From assembly GCF_028595265.1 (NCBI RefSeq), contig NZ_JAQQXP010000001.1, positions 868,001-932,000 on the forward strand: a stretch of DNA of 64,000 nt, in the 5' to 3' direction. Positions 36,919-45,523 of the stretch are shown here, piece after piece (the stretch's first letter is position 1; each line of letters begins with the position of its first letter). Under the pieces are notes generated by a model. The model had not been told where the DNA came from and searched no databases. It saw nothing but the letters and a program-made list of their open reading frames with translations. This DNA comes from Alteromonas gilva (lineage in GTDB: Bacteria > Pseudomonadota > Gammaproteobacteria > Enterobacterales > Alteromonadaceae). Made by a program: the position numbers and the translations under genes.

Positions 36919-36947
36919 ATTGTAACAAGAAAGTGGCGTTTTGTTAA
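36919..36947 (-). promoter_or_regulatory. Promoter of the 31-codon gene
   Basis: On the minus strand, TTAACA (36942-36947) and TACAAT (36919-36924) are spaced 17 bases, with TG one base before the -10 (extended). Predicted start about 28 bases from the ATG. Each hexamer matches consensus at 5 of 6. Confidence 0.7.
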
Positions 36948-37025
36948 TTAATCTTTGGTAGTAGAGGGCATCAGGCGCAGAACCTGACTGGCACCTCTAC
37001 CGGAATACAAAGCAGAAGTAACTGC

Positions 37026-38192
37026 TTAGTCTGTATTGTTTCGTTCTGATATCAGCGTATTTTTGTGTTCTACCAGACGGGACTGCTCTGGTGATTGGGT
37101 GCGTTTAGCGGCACGAATAGCCTGCTCTATCGCGTGGATACCCGCATCGACATTACCTTGCATCACATTGGCTTCAGACAGCCCTTCCCAGGCTCCAATA
37201 GAATCTGGATGTAAAGAAGTACAATACTCAAAGACGTCAACGGAAGAGGCAGGATCGGCAAAAAGCGTATGAAACCCTAATGCTAACAGTGCGTCCTCCG
37301 GAAGCTTATCGCTCGCCCCGATGCGGTTCTTTATGCCATCGAAATATGTTTTTATTGCTTCCAGCCCGCTAAATATAATGGATTCAGGAATGCGGTACCC
37401 TTCGTACAGTGCTCTGAGCCCCTGTATGCTACCAACTAAAGGAATTGTTGCATGACTTTCCCTGGATAAATTCTCATGTACCCAACGAAGCTGCTCTCCG
37501 GCATTGTTTTTTAACAGTGTTTTCAACGGCTCAATAAATTTAAACTCTTGTGGAACGTCGTCTATCAGGAAGCTGTTGTTAAAGTATAGAAACTGTTTTG
37601 GACGGTGTGCACCCGCCAGATATTCCTGTAAGTGCTCAGCAACGATTTGCCCATCCCAATCGAGGGCTCCGTCATTCACCATATAAGCGTCAAAAGTTGT
37701 CGGTGCAGTATACAAATGGTACATCACATACAATCCGGCCAGTGACTGTCCCCATAGGATTTTGTGAGCGCCAACACGATGTTTCTTAACGAGTTTGGGC
37801 ATTAATTCCTGTTCTATAAAAGCTAAGAATTTGTTGGCGCCGCCATCACCTACCCAAGCAGATGAATCTGTAGGAGTAAAATCGCGTAACCTGTTGACTG
37901 AGTCCAGCGCCACAATGACATGCTGTGGAATATCCCCGGTTTGGGATAAAAATCGTGCGTTGTTGGCAACAACGTCACCGTAGCGCTGCCCATCCAAAAT
38001 CAATAATAGTGGATACTGCGCAGAGGGGGTTTTATTGTAGTTATCGGGCAGTGATACGCGGAATGAACGGCTTTCATTAAGAAATGATGATTCAATTTTC
38101 TGAGCCGGTTGCCACGTGACCTGCGCAATCGAGGGTGAAACTTTACCGGCGAGTGTCAGAACCAGAAAGAAGAGTAATAAAAATTTGTTCAC
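37026..38192 (-). CDS. Secreted alpha/beta-hydrolase, esterase family
   Basis: Protein of 388 residues in the IroE/esterase-D-like group. Signal peptide NKFLLLFFLVLTLAGKVSPSIAQ. Then SRSFRVSLPDNYNKTPSAQYPLLLILDGQ, a family-typical opening, and the nucleophile elbow ILWGQSLAGLY (GxSxxG-like, Ser in GQS). The catalytic His is probable in RESHATIPL. Residues after about 300 look like a TPR segment (ALLALGFHTLFADP, GLSEANVMQGNVDAGIHAIEQAIRAA). GTG 38192 is preferred: AAAGGA lies 6 bases before it, whereas the upstream ATG 38210 has no ribosome site. Siderophore-ester or lipid-ester substrate not determined. Confidence 0.75.
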   Translation of the reverse strand: MNKFLLLFFLVLTLAGKVSPSIAQVTWQPAQKIESSFLNESRSFRVSLPDNYNKTPSAQYPLLLILDGQRYGDVVANNARFLSQTGDIPQHVIVALDSVNRLRDFTPTDSSAWVGDGGANKFLAFIEQELMPKLVKKHRVGAHKILWGQSLAGLYVMYHLYTAPTTFDAYMVNDGALDWDGQIVAEHLQEYLAGAHRPKQFLYFNNSFLIDDVPQEFKFIEPLKTLLKNNAGEQLRWVHENLSRESHATIPLVGSIQGLRALYEGYRIPESIIFSGLEAIKTYFDGIKNRIGASDKLPEDALLALGFHTLFADPASSVDVFEYCTSLHPDSIGAWEGLSEANVMQGNVDAGIHAIEQAIRAAKRTQSPEQSRLVEHKNTLISERNNTD

Positions 38193-38618
38193 GAGAAATC
38201 CTTTTTTCATTGTAGTAAAACGTTTCAGACCGGACGTAGGAATATAGACGTTCAATTTAGCCAATAACTGCAACGATTGTTCGCTATTTATGAGGTTAAT
38301 TGCATTAACCAGAATGTAGGGAGAGATCCGGGAAAAACAACCACGTATACCTATTGTTGGCATTTAATCTTGTTACAGAATCTGTCATGGTCTCAGTCTG
38401 GTGCGAACAAGCCAGTGCCAGTTAAATGCGGAACTCCCTCCTGATACTTTACGTTGTTTGGTTTCTCTTCAGGCAACAGCGCTGTTCGAAGCAACACAGG
38501 CATAGCGAGAAAACGTGGATTTGCGTAAAACTGCTCAGCCAATGTTTATTAAGGTTGTAACTGTTGTTTTTGGCCTCATAATAGTGGCTTCCATATTTAG
38601 AACAATGGATTGCTGTTA
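38193..38618 (+). other. Divergent intergenic region
   Basis: About 420 bases between the divergent esterase and CNNM genes. No open frame with ribosome site, no inverted repeat long enough to call an operator, and no convincing -35/-10 pair was seen. Confidence 0.5.
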
Positions 38619-39701
38619 ATGATTTTACTATTGGTATACGTGGTCATCGCGCTGGGGTTTTCGTTTCTTTGCTCCATTGCTGAAGCGGTGGTTTTAAGCG
38701 TATCCTCGGCTTATATTTCGGTACTTGAAAAAGACGGTAAACCCAGTGGCAAGGTGCTGCGGGGGTTAACCGACGACATAAACCGGCCGCTGTCGGCAAT
38801 CCTTTCGTTAAATACCATTGCTCATACCATGGGGGCTGCAGGGGCCGGTGCACAGGCCGCTATTGTATTTGGTGATGCTTATCTGGGCGTGATTTCAGCG
38901 ATTCTTACGCTGCTAATATTAATTTTTTCAGAGATTATTCCTAAAACTCTGGGGGCGACTTTTTGGCGCCAGCTAGCGCCGGTAACAGCCTACTTTTTAA
39001 AATATCTGGTGGTTATTTTATGGCCCTTTGTCCGCATGTCAGAATGGTTAACCAAAGGCTTTAAAGAGGAAAGCCCGTTACGCGGCCTGAATCGCGCCGA
39101 GTTGCATGCGATGGCAGAACTCAGTGGTGAAGAAGGCCAACTGGAGGAGCACGAGGCGTCGTTTGTAAAGAGTTTACTGGGCTTAAACGAATTGGTGGTT
39201 AAAGATGCCATAACCCACCGTACTCAGGTGTTCTCGGTACCGGAAAACCTGACAGTGACCGAGTTTTTTCATAAACATGGCAACATTGAGTATTCGCGTA
39301 TACCGGTGTACGAAAGCGATGACAGTGAGCAAATAACCGGCGTTGTAATGCGTTCAGATTTGTTGGTCGCACAAGCTAAGGGAGAGGGGAATACTACGCT
39401 GAGCCGTTACCGCATGAGCATGGTGACAGTGCTGGGTTCTATGCCGCTGTCGGTGACCTTTGATCACTTCCTGAAAAGCCATATCCATATGCTGTTAGTC
39501 GTGGATGAGTACGGTGGTCTGGAAGGTGTATTGACCCTGGAAGACTTACTCGAACGCCTGCTTGGGGTCGACATTGTCGATGAAAAAGACACCAATGTCA
39601 GTATGCGCCGTCTCGCCTACATGATGCACCGCCGCAAACGGCAGATGATGTTTAAAAACGCCCCGGACAGCAGTATGACAGCGGGTGGCAAAGATAAGTA
39701 A
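38619..39701 (+). CDS. CNNM-CBS domain membrane protein (CorB/CorC family)
   Basis: Protein of 360 residues. N-terminal CNNM/DUF21 membrane domain with several helices and family motifs EAVVLSVSSAYIS, LNTIAHTMGAAGAGAQAA and SEIIPKTLGATFW. A tandem CBS pair follows (AITHRTQVFSVPENLTVTEFF, YSRIPVYE, ITGVVMRSDLL, HMLLVVDEYGGLEGVLTLEDLLERLLG). CBS domains bind adenosyl nucleotides; CorB-type homologues are magnesium or sodium exporters. No CorC_HlyC C-terminal domain follows, so it is the short form. ATG 38619 is chosen over TTG 38610. Confidence 0.88.
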   Translation: MILLLVYVVIALGFSFLCSIAEAVVLSVSSAYISVLEKDGKPSGKVLRGLTDDINRPLSAILSLNTIAHTMGAAGAGAQAAIVFGDAYLGVISAILTLLILIFSEIIPKTLGATFWRQLAPVTAYFLKYLVVILWPFVRMSEWLTKGFKEESPLRGLNRAELHAMAELSGEEGQLEEHEASFVKSLLGLNELVVKDAITHRTQVFSVPENLTVTEFFHKHGNIEYSRIPVYESDDSEQITGVVMRSDLLVAQAKGEGNTTLSRYRMSMVTVLGSMPLSVTFDHFLKSHIHMLLVVDEYGGLEGVLTLEDLLERLLGVDIVDEKDTNVSMRRLAYMMHRRKRQMMFKNAPDSSMTAGGKDK

Positions 39702-39705
39702 CCGT

Positions 39706-40137
39706 CTATGCGTTGTACAGGCGCTCCTGCCACATTCTGGTATGCTCAGCATGTTTTTGTTTTAATTCATCGGTAATGGTCGGCTCGTCACGCAGATCTT
39801 CAGGCACCATAGCGAGCATTCTGTCGCAGCACAGTGAGCTTACGGCCGCGGCCCACACCTGGGTCATATGCAAACAGGACACATCTTCGCGCTGCATTAA
39901 GGTTTTGGTTGCGCCAATATGTTGGGGCAAACTTCCCATCCCCTGGTAGACCGTGGTCGTAACTTGAAAGTCCCGTTTTAGCTGCTGGTAGTCTTCGTTG
40001 TCTGACGTAATGTCCTGGCCGGTCTGAACCGCTGTCATGACCGCTGACTGCGCATGGCTGAAGGTATCAAACAATTGTACATGTAGTTGTTTAAACTGAT
40101 TTTCCAGCGCTATCATGCGTGGATCGACTGCGTTCAT
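39706..40137 (-). CDS. Hypothetical protein, helical, 143 residues
   Basis: Soluble, mostly helical, no signal peptide and no recognised domain. The N-terminus NAVDPRMIALENQFKQLHVQLFDTFSHAQ looks coiled-coil-like; the C-terminus DEPTITDELKQKHAEHTRMWQERL is charged. The SD AAGGTAG precedes the ATG. It converges on the CNNM gene (4-base gap) and lies downstream of pdsS on the same strand, about 65 bases from the pdsS stop, so it could be cotranscribed with pdsR-pdsS. Function unknown. Confidence 0.55.
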   Translation of the reverse strand: MNAVDPRMIALENQFKQLHVQLFDTFSHAQSAVMTAVQTGQDITSDNEDYQQLKRDFQVTTTVYQGMGSLPQHIGATKTLMQREDVSCLHMTQVWAAAVSSLCCDRMLAMVPEDLRDEPTITDELKQKHAEHTRMWQERLYNA

Positions 40138-40202
40138 AATTCTACCTTACCTCTTATCTGATTGCGGCGGCGTGATCTGCCCTGAAACAGGCGGTGCCGG
40201 GC

Positions 40203-42371
40203 TTAATGTTTATGTAATGGTAACCCAATTACGACACATACACCGGTATTATCCGGCAAATCCTGCAGGGCAATAGTGCCGCGGTGAAAACTGACAATAA
40301 TGCTAACGATATAGAGCCCTAATCCCAAGTGTGGTGGCCCGTCAGCAGTGTTTGTGTCGTTTCTTACTGATACCATCGATTGGGTTAATTCTTCATGCAT
40401 GCCTCGCGGTAGCAAGGGCCCGGTGTTGGTAACGCTTAATTTAAACTGGCGGTTTTCCTGCCACAGGTGCAGGGCAATTGTACTGTCAGGCTGGCTAAAC
40501 TCCACAGCATTGGCAATCACCTTATCCAGCATTTGGGCAATCAGGTCGGGTGAACCGCATAATTCTGCCGTGTCACAGCTTAATTTTATTGAAAACTTCC
40601 GCCGTGGATAGGCATGCTTATACCCCTCAACACAGCCGCTAATGACACTGACCGCGTCGAAACGCTCGCGGTCTTCCTGACTGATCGCCTGCTCTAACCG
40701 TGTTGCCTCACTCATACTGTTTAAAATACTGCTCAAGCGGCTGATCCCCGACTGAGCGCGGCTTAAAAACACCTGCTGCTGACTAGCGTCTTGTACCTGA
40801 GTCAGTGTATCTAATGATGAGCGCACCACTGCAATGGGCGTTCTCAGCTCGTGAGACAGTCGCGACGCCATGTTCTCCAGATAAGAATTATATTGCTGTA
40901 ATCGACTCAACACAGCGCTGAATGAGCGCGATAAGTCGCCAATTTCATCGCCTTGTTTTACTTGCGGCAGTGTGCCGACGATTTTGCCATTGGCGTCGAT
41001 AACAGCTTCAGTATTGTCTCTGAGGGTGCGAATACGGCTCGAAATACGGTGGGCAAACATAAGCAGACCAAAGGTACCCAATAGCATCACGGCGAGTATG
41101 ACATGAAAAAGCTGCTCAAGGGCGCGGTTGCGCAGGGTACGAATGCCATTGGTTGTCTGTTCGACAACGACCGCCCCCATCACTGAATCACCAATAAAAA
41201 TAGGGTAGGCGGCAGACAAAATAACGGCTTTGTTGTCGGGCGTTAAGCGCCATAACGAGTCTGACTGCCCGCTGAGGGCCTGATTAATATCTTTGCCTGC
41301 CAGTGCATAGGCATCGGCCAGTTCGTCAACAAAGTCGCCGGGGGGCCGGGTAAGAATCTGATAGTACAAAGGCAGCAACCATTGTTGTTCGATATAGTTC
41401 CACCAGTCTTTACTTGCCTGTTCGCTATTCTCGGCTTTTAAACCAGGCGATGACTGAATTGACCCTGCCCTTGCCAGAACCCGTTTATGCTTGTCGATGA
41501 CCCATACCCGTGAATCGGCATAGCGTAGACCCGATAATATCCGTTCTATTTCTGGTGAAGGGGTTACCACCGTGCCTAAATCATCACTCTGATTGGGGTT
41601 AGCGGTACCCACCGCATAGCGTTTTTGGCGGCTTATCTGGTCATCGACATCCACCAGTGCAAATGCCAGGGCGCCCGACGTCATATCAATGGGAAAGCGT
41701 AATTCAATGTTATAACCTTTTTCGGTGAGCTCCCAGCGTCCCTGAATATCCAGCGCGTTTTCAACCGCTCTGAAGCGACTGGGGTTGTCATCCAACTGAT
41801 AGGCGTTTACCCAGCCTGGCTGATAGGGAGAAATAATATAGCGATGCAGCGTGTCCTGGGTGTCGAGCATGCCAATCAGCAAGTGATCGGAGCGATCCAC
41901 GCTTAAGCTGTTGGGGGCGCGAAATACCACCTGATCGTCGGTGACTTCAAACATGGCATAAAAATACTGTTCATAGCGGCCGACCATGTGTTGCGCTTTC
42001 AGTGTTACGTCAAGCGGCTGCTCGGTAAACCAGGTGACTACGTTGCGGTCATCGTAGGATTGGATAAGGGGTGAAACGGCCCGCCACTCCTGCAGCCGGC
42101 CGTCTAACTGAATGGGTACCTCGATAGGCGGGGCATAGAGATCGGTGCCGGGACGCACGTCCTGCAAATAGGCCGACTGACTGTCAAACAATGCCGGACG
42201 CTCATGCAAGGCAGTCGCCACGGCGCGCGCTGTGCCAATCATGGTTTGTTCCTGACCGATACGTAAGTATTGCTCCAGTTCCCATACGTACTTATAACCC
42301 AGCCAGGGAATAGCAAACAAAAACAGAGACAGCACCAACAACTGTAAACGAATTGAAAATCGTACCTGCAC
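40203..42371 (-). CDS. pdsS: Proteobacterial dedicated sortase system histidine kinase
   Basis: Sensor kinase of 722 residues. N-terminal TM (LQLLVLSLFLFAIPWLGYKYVW), then a long periplasmic sensor of about 400 residues. Part of it (PIQLDGRLQEWRAVSPL, YEQYFYAMFEVTDDQVVFRAP, LRFPIDMTSGALAFALVDVDD) resembles a family 9 carbohydrate-binding (DOMON-like) fold. A second TM is followed by HAMP. The dimerisation domain has the phosphorylated H507 in SHELRTPIAVVRSS; the ATPase domain has the N box VIANAVEFSQP and G box HLGLGLYIV. It lies 23 bases after pdsR. The length and organisation match the PDS kinase family. Confidence 0.85.
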   Translation of the reverse strand: MQVRFSIRLQLLVLSLFLFAIPWLGYKYVWELEQYLRIGQEQTMIGTARAVATALHERPALFDSQSAYLQDVRPGTDLYAPPIEVPIQLDGRLQEWRAVSPLIQSYDDRNVVTWFTEQPLDVTLKAQHMVGRYEQYFYAMFEVTDDQVVFRAPNSLSVDRSDHLLIGMLDTQDTLHRYIISPYQPGWVNAYQLDDNPSRFRAVENALDIQGRWELTEKGYNIELRFPIDMTSGALAFALVDVDDQISRQKRYAVGTANPNQSDDLGTVVTPSPEIERILSGLRYADSRVWVIDKHKRVLARAGSIQSSPGLKAENSEQASKDWWNYIEQQWLLPLYYQILTRPPGDFVDELADAYALAGKDINQALSGQSDSLWRLTPDNKAVILSAAYPIFIGDSVMGAVVVEQTTNGIRTLRNRALEQLFHVILAVMLLGTFGLLMFAHRISSRIRTLRDNTEAVIDANGKIVGTLPQVKQGDEIGDLSRSFSAVLSRLQQYNSYLENMASRLSHELRTPIAVVRSSLDTLTQVQDASQQQVFLSRAQSGISRLSSILNSMSEATRLEQAISQEDRERFDAVSVISGCVEGYKHAYPRRKFSIKLSCDTAELCGSPDLIAQMLDKVIANAVEFSQPDSTIALHLWQENRQFKLSVTNTGPLLPRGMHEELTQSMVSVRNDTNTADGPPHLGLGLYIVSIIVSFHRGTIALQDLPDNTGVCVVIGLPLHKH

Positions 42372-42394
42372 GCTATGTAATTCCTCGTTACGAC

Positions 42395-43084
42395 TTACTG
42401 CTGCCAGCGATAACCCATGCCGTACACGGTATCAATATGATCAAAACTGTCATCAAGCTGAATAAACTTTTTACGCATGCGCTTAATATGCGAAGTGATG
42501 GTGGAGTCGTCGACCACCATCTGCGACTCGTCCATAAGCTGCTGGCGGCTTTTAACGTGTCCCGGGCGTTTAATCAGCGCATGCAACATCCAGAATTCGG
42601 TGACGGTGAGTGCAACAGGAATGTCTTTCCAGCTCACGGTCATGCGGTTAACATCCACCGTTAAGTGACTCAGTCGGATAGTTTCCGAGTCAAGTTTGGG
42701 CGTTGCCAGCAAGTCATTGCGGCGAAACAATGCAGCAATACGCGCCGTTAAGTGCGCCATACTAATATCTTTGGTGAGGTAATCGTCGGCGCCCATCCGC
42801 AAGCCGCTAATGGTATCAACGTCATTGTCACGCGCGGTAAAAAAAATAATTGGCAGGGTTTGCGACAGTTGCCTGAGCTGTTGGCAAAGTAAGAAACCGC
42901 CTTCCATTTCCTCTTTGAGACCAATATCGATAATTGCTAAATCCGGTAAATTCTGGCTGAAAGCATGGCTGGCAGTGGGACGATCGGCATACGCCTGAAC
43001 CTTGTAACCCTGTCCGCTGAGCACGGCGGTGTAATTGTCCCGAATAGCAATATCATCTTCCACAATGGCAATGGTTCTTGGCAT
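42395..43084 (-). CDS. pdsR: Proteobacterial dedicated sortase system response regulator
   Basis: OmpR-type regulator of 229 residues: receiver with D53 (LAIIDIGLKEEMEGG), Thr in IFFTARD and Lys in LTKDISMAHL, then a winged-helix DNA-binding domain (IPVALTVTEFWMLHALIKRPGHV, STITSHIKRMRKKFIQLD, IDTVYGMGYRW). The EEMEGGF insertion after the phosphorylation loop is seen in PDS regulators. ATG 43084 has AGGAAC upstream and is preferred to 43117. It is expected to be phosphorylated by PdsS and to control the divergent pdsO. Confidence 0.87.
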   Translation of the reverse strand: MPRTIAIVEDDIAIRDNYTAVLSGQGYKVQAYADRPTASHAFSQNLPDLAIIDIGLKEEMEGGFLLCQQLRQLSQTLPIIFFTARDNDVDTISGLRMGADDYLTKDISMAHLTARIAALFRRNDLLATPKLDSETIRLSHLTVDVNRMTVSWKDIPVALTVTEFWMLHALIKRPGHVKSRQQLMDESQMVVDDSTITSHIKRMRKKFIQLDDSFDHIDTVYGMGYRWQQ

Positions 43085-43378
43085 TATTATTTGTTCCTGT
43101 GTGTTTCTTGCCGACAACTATATCTTAGTTATTGTATTGCGGTGTAAGTTCGACACAATTTCCATCACCTTGCCATTTTTTTGCCATGATTGCCCTGCGG
43201 AATAAGTCGCAACGCCGCCGTGTTGGCGCATCGCGTTAATGTGCATGTCCTCATCGAGGGCCTGATCGTGCTTTATTATCCATTACATTGCCCCGATTTA
43301 GATAGCGCATTGCCAGAACCCGTTGGTGTAATACGCCTCAGTCAACCACACAATGTTTAACTCCAAAAGGAAATCACC
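43085..43378 (+). promoter_or_regulatory. Divergent control region of pdsRS and pdsO
   Basis: About 290 bases between divergent pdsR and pdsO, the likely site of PdsR binding. No perfect operator repeat could be picked out by eye. AAAGGA precedes the pdsO ATG. Confidence 0.45.
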
Positions 43379-44104
43379 ATGCGTAAAACACTTCTTTCTA
43401 CGGTATTCGCGATGTCATATGTTGCCCACGTTGCTGCAGTATCGGCGGCTGAGCAAAAAACCGGTTATGAACATGCGCCAGAAATAGGCTTAGGCTCCGG
43501 TATTGTCATTGGAGCTATTGTGGCTGGTCCGGCAGGCGCTGCGGTGGCCGGGATGATGGGGGCAATGCTCGGCAACGACGTACGCCAGGACAAAGCTCTG
43601 GCGGCCAGGGAGCAACGCTTGTCAGCGCAATCACAACTGTTGTCTGAACGCGATCAATCGCTGCTGGCTATGCGCAGTCAATTGCAACAGATGCAGCAAG
43701 CCAGACTCACACCGGCATCTGCTAAAGAGGAAACCGTTACACCAGCCATCACGTTACAAAGTAGCGTTCAGTTTCAAACCGGTGCCCATCAAATTGCGCC
43801 CGACTACCAGCAGCAACTGGATTTAATCGCCAGGGCACTAAAAGGGTATCCTTCGCTACAGGCACGCTTAACCGGGTATGCTGATCAGCGCGGTGATGCC
43901 GCGTATAATCAGGCGCTGTCGATGCAAAGAGCGATCAGTGTAAAACAGTACCTGCTTAATCAGGGAGTAGATAAAAAGCAAGTGCTTACTTTGGCTGTAG
44001 GTGAGGAAAAAAGCCGGTATAAGGAATACGAAGGGACATTTTTTGATCGCAAGGTCGTGATTGAGTTAGGCGAGGCCGATGCAACGTTAACAGCCCGTCG
44101 TTAA
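43379..44104 (+). CDS. pdsO: Sortase-associated OmpA-like protein PdsO
   Basis: Exported protein of 241 residues: signal peptide (RKTLLSTVFAMSYVAHVAAVSAA), a Gly-rich hydrophobic segment (GIVIGAIVAGPAGAAVAGMMGAMLGND) and a coiled coil (about 75-110, ARE-QRLSAQSQLLSERDQSLL). The C-terminal OmpA-like domain (QFQTGAHQIAPDYQQQLDLIARALKGYPSLQARLTGYADQRGD) would hold peptidoglycan; the RGDAAYNQALSMQRA signature is typical. This arrangement matches PdsO of the marine proteobacterial sortase system. The sortase and its target normally found beside it are missing here. Confidence 0.85.
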   Translation: MRKTLLSTVFAMSYVAHVAAVSAAEQKTGYEHAPEIGLGSGIVIGAIVAGPAGAAVAGMMGAMLGNDVRQDKALAAREQRLSAQSQLLSERDQSLLAMRSQLQQMQQARLTPASAKEETVTPAITLQSSVQFQTGAHQIAPDYQQQLDLIARALKGYPSLQARLTGYADQRGDAAYNQALSMQRAISVKQYLLNQGVDKKQVLTLAVGEEKSRYKEYEGTFFDRKVVIELGEADATLTARR

Positions 44105-44125
44105 GTCAGGAGGGGCTGCAAAAGT

Positions 44126-45043
44126 TTAGCTGGCAACGACCTGATTTTTACCTTCCAGTTTTGCATCGTACAGGTTGATATCAGCCTGTTCGATGACTTC
44201 ATCCAATACATACTGATCAAAATTTTGCACGCTTACCGCCCCGGCACTCAGGGTTACCCGGCCTAGTGACGAGGTTGTATGCGGGATGTTTAAATTAAAT
44301 ACCGCCTGGATAATCTGATTAGCCAACCTGGTTGTATCGGTGAGTGAGGTATTGGGCAGTAAGGCAATAAATTCTTCCCCACCAAAGCGAACCAAAGCAT
44401 CTCTTGCGCGCCGGCCGAATTTCCTCATTGCATCTGCGACGCGGGCCAGACAGATATCACCTTGCAGGTGGCCATAGGTATCGTTGTACTGCTTAAAGTT
44501 GTCCACATCAAATATGATCAGCCCGAGTGGCTGCTGATCACGGTTGAGTTGGCGCGCCAGGATAGGATACTCCTGGGTAATGTAATTGCGGTTATAGAGA
44601 CCGGTCAGAGAGTCGTGAAAGGTCATTTTCATTATTGCATCTAAACGTAATTTGCTTAGTAGCTGATTTTTTACGCGGTGTATCAAGGTTTGTGCGATAA
44701 CCGGCTTGGGAACGAAATCACTGCAGCCTGCTTGCCAGCAGTCATTTTGTGAGTTTTCGCCGGTATTCGAGGTAATAAAAATAACCGGAACATCTTCAGT
44801 TGCTTTGCTTTGTTTTATTTTTTTGCACAAAGTGAGGCCATCCATGCCTGGCATGTTGACATCTACCACCATCAAATCCGGCAGGTTATTCTCGCAAAAA
44901 TCCAATGCATCCAGCGCATTAGAAACGGTAAAGCACTGACATACTTCACTTAAAATTGCCGCAATCAATGTGCTGCTTATCTCATCGTCGTCAACAATCA
45001 AAATATTGCTGGACGCCAGGTTTTTGGAGGCCAGTTGAAACAT
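44126..45043 (-). CDS. Response regulator with GGDEF (diguanylate cyclase) output
   Basis: Protein of 305 residues. Receiver with D61 (LMVVDVNMPGMDGL), acidic DDD at 18-20 and Lys in VPKPV. GGDEF domain with GGEEF at 221-225 (VRFGGEEFIALLP) and a product-inhibition RxxD site at 212-215, five residues upstream. Expected to make cyclic di-GMP on receiver phosphorylation; its kinase is not adjacent. It converges on pdsO with a 21-base gap, taking the place where sortase genes would be in complete PDS loci. Confidence 0.9.
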   Translation of the reverse strand: MFQLASKNLASSNILIVDDDEISSTLIAAILSEVCQCFTVSNALDALDFCENNLPDLMVVDVNMPGMDGLTLCKKIKQSKATEDVPVIFITSNTGENSQNDCWQAGCSDFVPKPVIAQTLIHRVKNQLLSKLRLDAIMKMTFHDSLTGLYNRNYITQEYPILARQLNRDQQPLGLIIFDVDNFKQYNDTYGHLQGDICLARVADAMRKFGRRARDALVRFGGEEFIALLPNTSLTDTTRLANQIIQAVFNLNIPHTTSSLGRVTLSAGAVSVQNFDQYVLDEVIEQADINLYDAKLEGKNQVVAS

Positions 45044-45523
45044 CTGTGCTCTTTAACTTCTGTATTCTTGTGGATACTTAACCGTAACCATACCACTAGT
45101 AGGTTCTTTCACAATACGTTTATGAACATTAACGTTGAGGTGAGCAGCCTTGTTGGCTCTAAATGCTGGGCATAACACCCGCCCGGAGTTCGCTGAGGAT
45201 GTGTCAGTCAATCACCGCGTTGTGGTAGTCTGGTAGTAATGAAGGCGTTTCCACTTGGTTGCAACCACGTTATGGCTACATTATCTGATGATTCACCATT
45301 ACCAGTTGGATCCGGTAACGAACTTAGCCTTAGCCCCTTGATATTAAAAAAAGTGTTACTATATCAATGGCTGCAAATCATTCGCCGTGGGCGGCCGGCA
45401 AAACGTCTTACGGTGAGCAATTTAACTGCACCGCCGAATTTTGTTTCCACGTGGTAGACGTGTTCAGGCGTTATCGCAGTTTCCTGCCTTAATGGCATCA
45501 TTACAATAAGCTCGGAATAAAGC
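45044..45523 (+). other. Long divergent intergenic region
   Basis: About 480 bases between divergent genes. A 72-codon open frame (45239-45457) lacks a ribosome site and known features and is not called. No clear promoter pair or repeat was identified. Confidence 0.5.

Noticed and set aside
45239..45457. 72-codon open frame in the gap before yadG
   Set aside because: No Shine-Dalgarno, no recognisable domain, and composition like non-coding DNA; described as intergenic instead.
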